From: Isoetes taiwanensis
Lineage: Eukaryota > Streptophyta > Lycopodiopsida > Isoetales > Isoetaceae
DNA: 64,000 bases
NCBI GenBank assembly: GCA_021234155.1
Contig: JAJEKV010000046.1
Coordinates: 6,639,012-6,703,011 of the forward strand
Direction: 5' to 3'
Within the stretch, counting starts at the first letter, position 1. Every line of letters starts with the position of its first letter. The translations under genes were made by a program, and so were the position numbers. A model generated the notes under the pieces. It was not told where the DNA came from, did no database searches, and worked only from the letters and a program-made list of their open reading frames with translations. Shown piece by piece: positions 1 through 12,360 of the stretch.

Positions 1-184
1 AAGAAATCAATTCGCTACAAATGATAATATATACATTCATTAGGCCTCATCATATGGCTCACTACAATTCGCATAAGCTAAGAATATACCCCGCTCTTCT
101 TGACGAATTAGAGCTATTAAGGCCCCCAAATGTGATGCCACGATGTCCTTGGGAAGATACTGCGCAAACACATCAAAAAGTTCG

Positions 185-547
185 TTAATCCACATTATGC
201 TTCAAATAGTCCCATGAATATCGTAATTTCAGATGTACCTTGATTTGGCGATGAATTATTACAGGTGGAGAGCACAACATGGAGAGATATTCCGTAAGGA
301 TTCCAATAGAAATTGGCAAAAAATCAGAATTTGAGTCAAGAGAAAGATAGATGGCTAAATTCGTGGAAGAAATATACCCGCTTTTAAGTGACCATCGATG
401 AATCAGAGTTGTCCCATCTTTGAGATGGTGATTATAACTGCTATAGGCGAGCCCTCCCCATTCTCTAGACACTTGTTGAAGCTGGTAATCAAGCCCTATG
501 TTAAAATGTAACGATAAATCTCCAAGCCTATTTTTACTTGTTTGCAT
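185..547 (-). pseudogene. unidentified open segment downstream of the conserved exon (unit A1)
   Basis: A 120-codon minus-strand frame reading QTSKNRLGDLSLHFN at the start. In the other units this frame breaks or shifts (for example 7192-7521 in A3 with 109 codons, 3684-3980 in A2, 22858-23049 in A5). A further piece at about 6981-7150 in A3 and 45067-45236 in A8 reads SSQGHLWHHLTGDAIALIRQ. These look like successive exons of one gene transcribed leftward, but I recognise no domain. Confidence 0.3.
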
Positions 548-874
548 ATAGTTTTGCTAAAACCAGATACCAATCCTTCTGAAATAAATGATTTGCAACA
601 CTAGGCTGGTGAGGAATCTAGTAAACATCTTCAAGGCAAGCCTTTGACCTTGAGCAAAATACTAATTTACTTTATTATGAAATTCAGAAACACGCGCTCA
701 ATGTTTTATACATAAAAAAACCTTTTTAAATGCATGAAGATTTCCACCACAAGTCCCTTTCAGGCAAGGGACGCATTCAATGCCAACAGTTCTGTCCTCT
801 GGACAACACATAAAGGCCAACAATACTTCTAGTAACCTAGAACTTGAAGAGTCTATGGACACAAGTTAACTTAC

Positions 875-989
875 ATGAATAAAACGACGATTAACTACAT
901 GAAGCTTTCCATGGGTTTCAGCCAACTCCAACAGCCTTTTATGCATCACAATATTATGAGCCCTTTCTGGATCCACATCGAAGGCATAT
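875..989 (-). CDS. conserved 115-nt exon of an unidentified gene (unit A1)
   Basis: The minus strand shows a clean acceptor (TTTGCCTGCAG) and donor (CAT then GTAAGT) around a 115-nt open exon. It reads YAFDVDPERAHNIVMHKRL followed by LELAETHGKL. The DPERAH string resembles the N-terminal region of dihydroorotate dehydrogenases, but no other part of that enzyme is seen nearby, so I do not assign it. Other exon-like pieces lie downstream at about 720-860 and 230-540. This A1 copy differs from A2, A5 and A8 by a few residues near its end. Unknown function. Confidence 0.4.
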
Positions 990-1931
990 CTGCAGGCAAA
1001 GCCGATATTACAACTAAATAAGTGACGTGACTTTCTTAAACAAATTATTGTCAGCAAATACTACTTGGATGGCGTCTTACTCGGTCATTTAGAATGAGAA
1101 ACCTTCAAAAAGGACTCTATACATTGTCAACCTGTAAACTACTTATTTAATTTCAGGACATATGAAAAGAATGAGCCCAAAAGCTAATGGGTGCATTAGA
1201 GAGTAGTTCATCGTGCACATTTGCAGTCCTCTTCGCACTTATCTTCGCAAAGCATTAAAAAAAAAATGGTAAATGCAAGTCTTCATGCTTTTTTTTCCTT
1301 TTAGGAAAGAGCAACTAGCGTTCTCTGCAAGGAAAAGGGGATCGAATCATTATACAATCTTCCTTGTTTAAACAACAGAGAAGGATTATGTGCCATGCTA
1401 AGGAAGGAAGAGTGTTTCAGTCCCAGCAATTCGTGACAACTGCTAAAGTTGAGAGTGGGAAAGCTAGACCGAATTAACTAACCAATTAATGATGATACGT
1501 AAATTACAGTATTCCTAAAAAACGTTGTCAGTCAAGGTACCTAATAGGCAGCCGATGAAAATGGACCTGAAGTTCGTCTGCAGATACCATATCCGTCTCC
1601 TGTACACTACCTTCGTCAATAAGCTTCTGAAGAATTTCTTGAAAAACCATAAACTTTCTAGCCCCACAGATTTGAGATTGCCGGAGTAAAGCTTGTGGAT
1701 CCAGAGCTGGGCAGAGCTGCAGAAATCATGCTTGCATCCAAAGAGTTCAAAGAATGCGTACCAATGCAAGCTCCGAAATGAGAACGGCAAAGCTTTCCAT
1801 CATCAAGATCTAGGTCCTTTACGACTTCAATCAACCCTGCAGCAGATCAATTAATTACAGTTTAATACGCTATTCTAATTGTAGATTCTGAGCTTCACAG
1901 CTGCCATTTCTTGGCCTCTGGAGCACCTGCA

Positions 1932-2093
1932 TTAACAAATCCATACCCTGACTTGGAGCAGATTTCCAACTATGGGCATCGGATAAGGCCCTGGTGGCAA
2001 ACGCCATCGCCTCAGTTTCTTCTTGCTAAGGCTTAACAGTTGCAAGAAAAACACAGAAAACAAAGCTCCGGCATGGGTTGGTACTTCTTTTCC
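1932..2093 (-). pseudogene. cytochrome P450 N-terminal fragment (unit A1)
   Basis: This minus-strand frame of 53 codons plus stop reads ALFSVFFLQLLSLS (hydrophobic anchor), then KKKLRRWR (basic stop-transfer), then LPPGPYPMPIVGNLLQ (proline-rich hinge), the standard order of a microsomal P450 amino end. There is no in-frame ATG ahead of the anchor (an in-frame TGA lies just upstream), and the heme-binding domain is not found in the unit. The order of three features is unlikely by chance, but the fragment is only 54 codons and an overlapping frame starts at a good-context ATG (GAGGCGATGGCG), so the call is tentative. Confidence 0.45.
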
Positions 2094-2150
2094 TCAAACT
2101 TGGCGACCTCCTACATCAGCACCTGAGCTATGGCGGGACGCGGAGTTCGC

Positions 2151-2232
2151 AGAATGGGGCAGAGGAAGTGGAGAGCATTTGACGGTGTGAGAGCTGATCT
2201 CGCCGGAATGGGGCAGAGGAAGTGGAGAGCAG
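2151..2232. repeat. 54-bp-period internal duplication in unit A
   Basis: GAATGGGGCAGAGGAAGTGG occurs twice, 54 bp apart, in a GC-rich purine stretch just left of the CACTA target site. It is present in every unit A. On the minus strand it is CT-rich and could be a 5' leader; there is no support for coding in either direction. Confidence 0.7.
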
Positions 2233-4359
2233 AGAAGGAGATTCGACGGAGGAGATTGATTCAAAGCAGATAAGAACAAAAACGTGGCATCCCTATTTTT
2301 TTTTTCTTTTTTCTTCAATTTGAAAATGCAATGGGTGCATACGTGTCAGAGCCAGGGCTGCGCTCAGCCCAGAAAAATTACCTCCTATTTTTTAAGAACA
2401 GAAATGTTACTGCTTAGAAGAAATATCAACTAGAGGCCCTCCGTCATCAAAGTCAAGCAGAAGAAAATGTGAGCCAACAAAACGTGATCTCTCCCATTTA
2501 CACTATCCCCTCAAATGGTTCTACAAAGTAGAAGCTACCTCTTGTGACCCTAAATATCAGGTCAATTTTGCATATGAGGCCAACATCCAATCGTTGTATC
2601 AAGTCAAAGATTGTACGGTAGCCAATTGTTACTTGAACAACAATGGTAGAATAACTTATATAGAAAACAATGTACATGACCTTTCGCACATGCATTTACA
2701 TGAGTTTTCACACATAAATGCAGGCTTTGTGAGAAACAAAAAGTAAAAGTAAAGGCCATACAAAGAAGAAAATTACATAAAAAGAAAATTACATAAAAAG
2801 GACATTAAAACCAAAATGGTGAAGAGACCAAATATAGTTCAAGTGTTTCAACAATATCTCATTTATTTTATCGATTTTGCAACCTCAAATTGGAAAGCAT
2901 TTAACAACTTTTAAACATCATTTACAGCATAGCTTGTCTCTCTGCCAGCTTCTATCAAATACTGGCCAGTGAAAGCCCCAGGCCAGTGAAAACACCAGCC
3001 ACAGAAAGTTCAACTACAACGCTCACTTTCTAGCAAAAAAAATTCAAGTGCACCAAGCTGCCTCTTCATTTGGCTACAATCCAGGTTGATTATCCAATAC
3101 CATTTTCATCAATTTTTGGTTTGATAGGATAGAGAAAGAAACTGAAGTAGACTGCGGAATATGCTCGAAGCATAGGCCCAAACACCGATACCATCAATTA
3201 ATTTCTTGAGATGTTTTTTATCTAGATTTAAGCATAGCAATGGTCCAACCGTGATCTGCTTTAGGCAAGTTACTTGCATCAGTTGCTAATAACACGAAAC
3301 TAATTTTTTCTTGTAGTTGAACTGTAATGAGAAACATTTGAACCCTTTCCCATTTAACTAAGATCAGCACTCTGCATTAAACGAAGAGAAGAACGTGTCT
3401 TTTCACCCCTTTTCCCTTTCTTTCTTACATAAAAAAAGGCTTAACATTCCGTGATATTAAAGTGTGCCACGAGATGCAGAAATCAATTCGCTACAAATGA
3501 TAATATATACATTCATTAGGCCTCATCATATGGCTCACTACAATTCGCATAAGCTAAGAATATACCCCTGTTCTTCTTGACGAATTAGAGCTATTAAGGC
3601 CCCCAAATCAAAGTGATGCCACGATGTCCTTGGGAAGATATCACTGCAAACACATCAAAAAAGTTCGTTAACGACATTATGCTTCAAATAGTCCCATGAA
3701 TATCAGAATTTCTGTATGTACCTTGATTTGGCAGATGAATTATTACAGGGTGGAGAGCACAACATGGAGAGATATTCCGGTAAGGATTCCAATAGAAATT
3801 GGCAAAAATCAGAATTTGAGTCAAAGAGAAAGATAGATGGCTAAATTCGTGGAAGAAATATACCCAGCTTTTAAGTGACCATCGATGAATCGAGAGTTGT
3901 CCCATCTTTGAGATGGTGATTATAACTGCTATAGGCGAGCCCTCCCCATTCTCTAGACACTTGTTGAAGCTGGTAATCAAGCCCTATGTTAAAATGTAAC
4001 GATAAATCTCCAAGCCTATTTTTACTTGTTTGCATATAGTTTTGCTAAAACCAGATACCAATCCTTCAAATAAATGATTTGCAACACTAGGTCTGGTGAG
4101 GAATCTAGTAAACATCTTCAAGGCAAGCCTTTGACCTTGAGCAAAATACTAATTTACTTTATTATGAAATTCGTAAACACGCTACCAATGTTTTATACAT
4201 AAAAAACCTTTTAAATGCATGAAGATTTCCACCACAAGTCCCTTTTAGGCAAGGGACGCATTCAATGCCAACAGTTCTGTCCTCTGGACAACACATAAAG
4301 GCCAACAATACTTCTAGTAACCTAGAACTTGAAGAGTCTATGGACACAAGTTAACTTAC

Positions 4360-4474
4360 ATGAACAAAACGAAGATTAACTACAGGAAGCTTTCCATGGG
4401 TTTCAGCCAACTCCAACAGCCTTTTATGCATCACAATATTATGAGCCCTTTCTGGATCCACATCGAAGGCATAT
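4360..4474 (-). CDS. conserved 115-nt exon of an unidentified gene (unit A2)
   Basis: The same exon as in A1 with the same splice signals (CTGCAG acceptor, GTAAGT donor). The translation (38 codons, ending PVVNLRFVH) is identical to those of A5 and A8. A second exon-like frame at about 4210-4340 (SSSRLLEVLLAFMCCPED, then a cysteine-rich stretch) follows within about 20 bp, too short a gap for a normal intron, so the exon structure is unclear. Confidence 0.4.
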
Positions 4475-5421
4475 CTGCAGGCAAAGCCGATATTACAACT
4501 AAATAAGTGACGTGACTTTCTTAAACAAATTATTGTCAGCAAATACTACTTGATGGCGCCTTACTTGGCCATTTAGAATGAGAAACCTTCAAAAAGGACT
4601 CTATACATTGTCAACTCAGAAACTACTTATTTAATTTCAGGACATATGAAAAGAATGAGCCCAAAAGCTAATGGGTGCATTAGAGAGTAGTTCATCGTGC
4701 ACATTTGCAGTCCTCTTCGCACTTATCTTCGCAAAGCATTAAAAAAAAATGGTAAATGCAAGTCTTCATGCTTTTTTTTCCTTTTAGGAAAGAGCAACTA
4801 GCGTTCTCTGCAAGGAAAAGGGGATCGAATCATTATACAATCTTCCTTGTTTAAACAACAGAGAAGGATTATGTGCCATGCTAAGGAAGGAAGAGTGTTT
4901 CAAATCCCAAAGAATTGCGGACAACCGCTAAAGTTGAGAGTGGGAAAGCTAGACCGAATTAACTAACCAATTAATGATGATAATGAAATTACGAAGATTC
5001 CTAAAAAACGTTGTCGGGCCAAGGTACCTAATAGGCAAACCGATGAAAATGGACCTGAAGTTTGTCTGCAGATACCATATCCGTCTCCTGTACACTACCT
5101 TCGTCAATAAGCTTCTGAAGAATTTCTTGAAAAACCATAAACTTTCTAGCCCCACAGATTTGAGATTGCCGGAGTAAAGCTTGTGGATCCAGAGTCAAGG
5201 CAGTCAAGCAAAAATCATGCTTGCATCCAAAGAGTTCAAAGAATGCGTACCAATGCAAGTCTCCGAAATGAAAACGGCAAAGCTTTCCATCATCAAGATC
5301 TAGGTCCTTTACGACTTCAATCAACCCTGCAGCAGATCAATTAATTACAGTTTAATACGCTATTCTAATTGTAGATTCTGAGCTTCACAGCTGCCATTTC
5401 TTGGCCTCTGGAGCACCTGCA

Positions 5422-5584
5422 TTAACAAATCCATACCCTGACTTGGAGCAGATTCCCAACTATGGGCATCGGATAAGGCCCTGGTGGCAAACGCCATCGC
5501 CTCAGTTTCTTCTTGCTAAGGCTTAACAGTTGCAAGAAAAACACGTAAAAACAAAGCTCCCGGATGGGTTGGTACTTCTTTTCC
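5422..5584 (-). pseudogene. cytochrome P450 N-terminal fragment (unit A2)
   Basis: The same segment as in A1; the PPGP hinge is intact. The anchor part has one extra base, at a position where A1 has CAG (ACACAGAAAAC versus ACACGTAAAAAC), which shifts the frame. Confidence 0.4.
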
Positions 5585-8500
5585 TCAAACTTGGCGACCT
5601 CCTACATCAAAGACTGAGCTATGGCGGACGCTGAGTTCGCAGAATGGGGCGAGGGAAGTGGAGAGCATTTGACGGTGTGAGAGCTGATCTCGCCGGAATG
5701 GGGCAGAGGAAGTGGAGAGCAGAGAAGGAGATTCGACGGAGGAGATTGATTCAAAGCAGATAAGAACAAAAAACGGCATCCCTATTTTTTTTCTTTTTCT
5801 TCAATTTGAAAATGCAATGGGTGCATACGTGTCAGAGCCAGGGCTGCGCTCAGCCCAGAAAAATTACCTCCTATTTTTTAAGAACAGAAATGTTACTGCT
5901 TAGAAGAAATATCAACTAGAGGCCCTCCGTCATCAAAGTCAAGCGTAAGAAAAAATGTGAGCCAACAAAACGTGATCTCTCCCATTTACACTATCCCCAA
6001 AATGGTTCTACAAAGTAGAAGCTACCTCTTGTGACCCTAAATATCAGGTCAATTTTGCATATGAGGCCAACATCCAATCGTTGTATCAAGTCAAAGATTG
6101 TACGGTAGCCAATTGTTACTTGAACAACAATGGTAGAATAACTTATATAGAAAACAATGTACATGACCTTTCGCACATGCATTTACATGAGTTTTCACAC
6201 ATAAATGCAGGCTTTGTGAGAAACAAAAAGTAAAAGTAAAGGCCATACAAAGAAGAAAATTACATAAAAAGAAAATTACATAAAAAGGACATTAAAACCA
6301 AAATGGTGAAGAGACCAAATATAGTTCAAGTGTTTCAACAATATCTCATTTATTTTATCGATTTTGCAACCTCAAATTGGAAAGCATTTAACAACTTTTA
6401 AACATCATTTACAAAGATAGCTTGTCTCTCTCGCCAAATTCTATCAAATCGCTGCTGAAAAAGCCCGTGCCGATTGAAAACACCAGCCACAGAAAGTTCA
6501 ACTACAACGCTCACTTTCTAGCAAAAAAACTTCAAGTGCACCAAGCTGCCTCTTCATTTGGCTACAATCCAGGTTGATTATCCAATACCATTTTCATCAA
6601 TTTTTGGTTTGATAGGATAGAGAAAGAAACTGAAGTAGACTGCGGAATATGCTCGAAGCATAGGCCCAAACACCGATACCATCAATTAATTTCTTGAGAT
6701 GTTTTTTATCTAGATTTAAGCATAGCAATGGTCCAACCGTGATCTGCTTTAGGCAAGTTACTTGCATCAGTTGCTAATAACACGAAACTAATTTTTTCTT
6801 GTAGTTGAACTGTAATGAGAAACATTTGAACCCTTTCCCATTTAAATAAGATCAGCACTCTGCATTAAACGAAGAGAAGAACGTGTCTTTTCACCCCTTT
6901 TCCTTTCTTTTCTTACATAAAAAAGGCTTAACATTCCGTGATATTAAAAGTGTGCCACGAGATGCAAGAAATCAAATTCGCTACAAATGATAATATATAC
7001 ATTCATTAGGCCTCATCATATGGCTCACTACAATTCTGGCATAAGCTAAGAATATACCCTGTTCTTCTTGACGAATTAGAGCTATTGCGTCCCCAGTCAG
7101 GTGATGCCACAGATGTCCTTGGGAAGATACTGCTGCAAACACATCAAAAAAGTTCGTTAACGACATTATGCTTCAAATAGTCCCATGAATATCAGAATTT
7201 CTGTATGTACCTTGATTTGGCAGATGAATTATTACAGGGTGGAGAGCACAACATGGAGAGATATTCCTGTAAGGATTCCAATAGAAATTGGCAAAAATCA
7301 GAATTTGAGTCAGTAGAAAGATAGATGGCTAAATTCGTGGAAGAAATATACCCAGTTTTTAAGTGACCATCGATGAATCGAGTTGTCCCATCTTTGAGAT
7401 GGTGATTATAACTGCTATAGGCGAGCCCTTCCCATTCTCTAGACACTTGTTGAAGCTGGTAATCAAGCCCTATGTTAAAATGTAACGATAAATCTCCAAG
7501 CCTATTTTTACTTGTTTGCATATAGTTTTGCTAAAACCAGATACCAATCCTTCTGAAATAAATGATTTGCAACACTAGGCTGGTGAGGAATCTAGTAAAC
7601 ATCTTCAAGGCAAGCCTTTGACCTTGAGCAAAATACTAATTTACTTTATTATGAAATTCAAAACACGCTAGCCAATGTTTTATACATAAAAACCTTTTAA
7701 ATGCATGAAGATTTCACCACAAGTCCCTTTCAGGCAAGGGACGCATTCAATGCCAACAGTTCTGTCCTCTGGACAACACATAAAGGCCAACAATACTTCT
7801 AGTAACCTAGAACTTGAAGAGTCTATGGACACAAGTTAACTCACATGAACAAAACGAAGATTAACTACAGGAAGCTTTCCATGGGTTTCACCAACTCCAA
7901 ATGTTCCTTTTTATGCATCACAATATTATGAGCCCTTTCTCGATCCACATCGAAGGTATATCCAGCAAAGCCCGATATTACAACTAAATAAGTGACGGAC
8001 TTTCTTAAACAAATTATTGTCAAGAAATACTACTTGGGTGGCGCTCTTACTCTTGGCCATTTAGAATGAGAAACCTTCAAAAGGACTCTATACATTGTCA
8101 ACCTCAGAACTACTTATTTAATTTCGGGACATATGAAAAGAATGAGCCCAAAAGCTAATGGGTGCATTAGAGAGTAGTTCATCGTGCACATTTGCGCCCT
8201 CTTCGCACTTATCTTCGCAGCATTAAAAAAAATGGTAAGTGCAAGTCTTCATGCTTTTTTTTTTTCCTTTTAGGAAAGAGCAACTAGCGCTTCTCTGCAA
8301 GGAAAAAGGACCCGTACATAAGAAAATAAAACGACCTTTGGGCGTGATCGAATCATTATACAATCTTCCTTGTTTAAACAATGAGAAGGATTATGTGCCA
8401 TGCTAAGGAAGGAAGAGTGTTTCAGTCCCAAAGAATTGCGACAAACCGCTAAAGTTGAGAGTGGGAAAGCTAGACCGAATTAACTAACCAATTAATGATG

Positions 8501-9899
8501 ATACGTAAATTACAAAGATTCCTAAAAACGTTGTCGGGTCAAAGGTACCTAATAGGCGTACCATGAAAATGGACTCGGTTCGCCTCACAGATACCATATC
8601 CGTCTCCTCGCACACTACCTTCACAATAAGCTTCAAGAATTTCTTGAAAAACCATAAACTTTCTAGCCCCACAGATTTGAGATTGCCGGAGTAAAGTTTG
8701 TGGATCCAGAGTCGGGCAGAGCGGTGCAGAAATCATGCTTGCATCCAAAGAGTTCAAAGAATGCGCACCAATGCAAGCTCAAAATGAGAACGGCAAAAAG
8801 CTTTCCATCATCAAGATCTAGGTCCTTTACGACTTCAATCAACCCCGTAGCGGATCAATTAATTACGCTTTAATACGCTATTCTAATTGTAGATTCTCGA
8901 AGCTTCCACCGTGCCATTTCTTGGCCTCCGAGCACCCAGATTAACAAATCCATACCCGACTTCCCAACTATGGGCATCGGATAAGGCATCGCCTCAGTTT
9001 CTTCTTGCTAAGGCTTAACAGTTGCAAGAAAAACACAGAAAACAAAGCTCCGGCATGGGTTGGTACTTCTTTTCCTCAAACTTGGCGACCTCCTACATCA
9101 TTTTTGAGCTATGGCGGACGCGGAGTTCGCAGAATGGGCGGAGAAGTGGAGAGCATTTGACGGTGTGAGAGCCGATCTCACGGAATGGGGCGAGAGGAAG
9201 TGGAGAGCGAGAAGGAGATTCGACCGGAGGAGATTGATTCAAAGCAGATAAGAACAAAAACGTGGCATCCGTATTTTTTTTTCTTTCACTACAAGAGAAT
9301 GACGATTTTTTGTCAGAAAAAGCGTCAGATGGTCTTCACAAAAAAGTAACCGCCTGCACCCCACCGATCGACGAATTATTCTGCCGCTTATTATCCGACG
9401 ATTGTGTCAAAAAGCGCCGAAAAAAGCGCCGCTTCTTCCGGACGCTTTAAATGTCGAAAAAGCGCCGCTCTTCCGGACGATTAAGTGTCGAAAAAAAGAA
9501 AAGCGCCGAAAAAAACGCGTGAAACGCCGAAAAAAGTCACAAATTTTTTGTTAGCATTTTCGTCAAAGAATGCATCAAAAATATTTTTGCTAGCATTTTT
9601 GTCAGGTTATTAGTCACATATATTCTTTTGGATTTACTTGCACTCTTAATCGAATCTAGTTGCATTCGCAATTGCATTCTTAGGATATGACGATGCTTAA
9701 ATTTACATGAATATATTTTACAAATTCATAAACAAGAGTATGAAAAATTTGAGATCCTTTATTCAAGTAGTAACTGTTACATGTCAAAAGGGATTGCAAC
9801 AAGGACTCAAACATATAAGCCCAAGCTTGTACATAGGAATTCAAGCACCAATTACCTGCAACCAATATAATTAGTAAGTAGCCTATGGGAATTTGCTGA

Positions 9900-12360
9900 A
9901 TTCAAAAAATAAAAAGCAATCTCACCGTTTAGCATTGAAGGTAAAGAGGGAGTAAAGACGATTTCCACAGCTTTGATGAGCTAGCCCCTTTAAGACATCA
10001 CAAAAACACATTATACGCCTATGAAAATATATTTGAGAGAACGCAATGTCAAGATGGACAACGTGGAGGAGATTTAGAAGAAGTAAAATTTCATAATCAC
10101 TAAACAATATAGAGATTGAAGTAACAATAAAAGTGATTCTATTTTGTTTGATCCCTTCTTGAGCAGCTGTAAGAACAAATCAAGAGCTCCATCAATAAAT
10201 CCACGACGATATTATGCACAGGCAGAGAATTTCAAGAGACTACCTTAAACATTTTCGCACCCTTGAAACTTCCACAGTTCTAAGTACCCGTCATTTCCGT
10301 CAAGGATATATATGCTGTGTAATAAAGGTTAAAGTGTAATAACTATTATTATGGGATCCCAACTAAACATTTACAATATAAAGACCAATCAACAATAGGA
10401 GGATCTATTTCCATAGGCACAAAGTGAAACATATGCAACCTGTTAGCATTGGACATACAAGTTTCCATGTTCAAAATCAATACGTCATAGGAATTCATCA
10501 TACCTCATCTTGATTAAAGGGGTTCCATTGCAAAGAGGCAAGCTTCTCACAATGGACAAAAATCTGCAATAAGTATGAATCCCTACCTGCACAAATAACC
10601 AAGTCAGAGAATGTTTTAGAAATATACAATAAGTCTTTTGTTGGTGGCTTGGGCATCCCAACTTGCCTTTTTATTTGAGAATTTGATACATGAAATTGTA
10701 CCAGGAATGGATGATTGTAAATCATCAACACAAGGTCTCTTAGTCGTAGATTGAGCGTGTCTCGACATTGCTTACAGCAGCCAAATAAACTCCCTGGAAT
10801 ACAAAGAAAATGCCATTTAGTGTTTTTCAATAGATCTGTTCACCTCGATCATGCCACCACATGTTCATTTGCAATTTGAAATTCAAAATCTGAGGATAGA
10901 AATGTCTATGCTTTATACATATCTAAACGACCCAGAAAAATCCACATGTGTGAACGGATTTACCTCCAAAAGAGCCAGGGAAAAATCATATGCCGCTGCC
11001 ATTGTCCAAGAAAAACCATATGTGTAAAGCACAAACAGAGCTTCTGTAGGTAATGCTCATACTTTGTGCTTGAGTTTCTCATATCCAGCAAATCCAGTCT
11101 CAATCTGTTTATGCTCATGCTGGCCCTGTGTTAGTCAATAAAGATGCCCTATGTTATTTCTATTTAGAAATTAAATTAAATATGCCTTCGTGCTACCTCA
11201 CTTCAGTCTCAAACGAATAAGAAGAAACCTGGGGACTTAGCTTTCCAAATTGCTAAACATGTAGTTATGGCCATTAATTCTAGCAAATCCAGCTCAACAC
11301 TTAGCTTTCCAAATTGCTAAACATGTAGTTATGGCCATTAATTTTCGCAAATCCAACTCAACAGGAACTCGGTCTATCAGCATTTACCATTATGCATTTG
11401 GCACTTTAAGAAACCAGAAAAGCAGTATTTCTATTATCTTACATTCCATGGAATTCTATCATGATAATCAAAACCATTCATGTCTTAGAAGTATATTCAA
11501 ATTGGCATGAAACATTACCATGAAAGCTAAACATTTTTCAACCTGAATAGAAGCATGAAAGCTTGTTCTTGCCTCATATCCAAGGACATATGTATTTATT
11601 AGTTTAACTTAATAGAAATACTTGCAACCATAAAATTTTACATGGCCGGAACTAAACATTACCACAGGCTAACCTGAATATATGCGCTCCACAATAATTA
11701 TTAATATTGCTGCCATTAGAGTGTCCACACTGCAGAGAGTTGTAACAGAGGACTAAGTCCAGAAAAGCAAACTCCAATTTGCCACAGCTATGGAATCATT
11801 TTCGGATTTGGCAGGCCCATTTTTGGATATCTGTTCAGCCCATTTATGAGCATATAAGATCATTTTCAGAACATCTTTCAAAAACCTTATCTCTTTTTCC
11901 AATGAAGCACATAATCTTGCAAAGGCTTCACATTCTATATCATAAATTAATTCTCAAATTTAAAATTGTATAACCATAAGGACTGACCTGGTTTTTTTGC
12001 TCCAAGCTTCTAAATTTTGTCATGATCTGGCACAACCGAATAGAAGCCCAACAGCCAGCCGTTTTTGCAGAGGTCTCCATCACCTTGTTGCAAATGAACT
12101 TTTATCAAATACCTCTTATCAGATATCTTATCTGAGGCCCAAAGCAGGATTCGGGACCTGAATGCCATCAACGGATCTTTTTTAGGGCTATTAGCCTCAC
12201 AAATGTCATGAAGTGATATTCGAACTGCAAGATTAGGACTTAAAATTTCAGTTTCGGCCACATGAGCCATAATCGTCTTTCCACGACATCTGTTGTGGCC
12301 TTCTATCTGCCCAGACATGCTGTTGGCGCCAGAGCTCCTGTCCTCAAATCGTAGGGTTTA
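9900..12360 (-). pseudogene. captured host-gene fragment (possibly WD40) inside CACTA 1
   Basis: On the minus strand several exon-like pieces lie inside the transposon. A 102-codon frame at 12010-12318 includes AETEILSPNLAVRIS and WASDKISDKRYLIK. A segment near 10660-10710 can be read as GTISCIKFS, one at 10504-10560 as KLASLQWNPFNQDE (preceded by a TTTGTGCAG acceptor and followed by GTATGA), and one at 10246-10318 as ILDGNDGYLELWKF. The last three have the look of WD40 repeat strands (xLWxF, xSCIKFS, xLxWNP). The frame assignment between pieces is uncertain and there are stops, so this is a fragment, not a gene. The parent gene is not identified. Confidence 0.45.
11236..11363. repeat. 64-bp tandem duplication inside CACTA 1
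   Basis: The segment starting CTTAGCTTTCCAAATTGC occurs twice in a row with a 64-bp period. The same duplication is present in the other three CACTA copies (about 19000-19120, 33750-33880 and 41518-41645), so it predates their amplification. Confidence 0.85.

Larger units (their letters stand above)
1..3477. repeat. unit A1 (tandem ~3.47 kb repeat, CACTA-free)
   Basis: This is the first visible copy of the 3.47 kb unit; the array probably continues left of the window. The phase is arbitrary and was set at AATCAATTCGCTACAAATG. The minus strand contains exon-like pieces, including one with good splice sites (875-989) and a P450-like N-terminus (1932-2093). The CACTA target site near 2300 is uninterrupted. 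Like A2, it lacks about 33 bp around 1337 that A3-A8 have between AAGG and GGATCGAATC. The stretch 2700-3470 shows no coding signal. Confidence 0.95.
3478..6965. repeat. unit A2 (CACTA-free)
   Basis: This is the second direct copy, near-identical to A1 over its whole length and sharing A1's ~33 bp absence near 4819. It keeps the long form of the GC-rich segment near 5450-5515 that encodes the P450-like hinge. The CACTA target site near 5795 is empty. Confidence 0.95.

Noticed and set aside
875-989. Dihydroorotate dehydrogenase gene
   Set aside because: Only the DPERAH-like string fits; none of the FMN-binding or catalytic motifs are found in the rest of the unit.
2094-2318. Serine/proline-rich protein frame on the minus strand of unit A (and plus-strand ATGGCGGACGCGGAG frame)
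   Set aside because: Both arise from the 54-bp purine-rich duplication; neither has motif support and both break between units.
9287-9560. CRISPR-like array of GCGTCAG repeats
   Set aside because: The repeats are short, in both orientations, with no regular spacers, and lie at the end of an element with CACTA termini in a plant genome.
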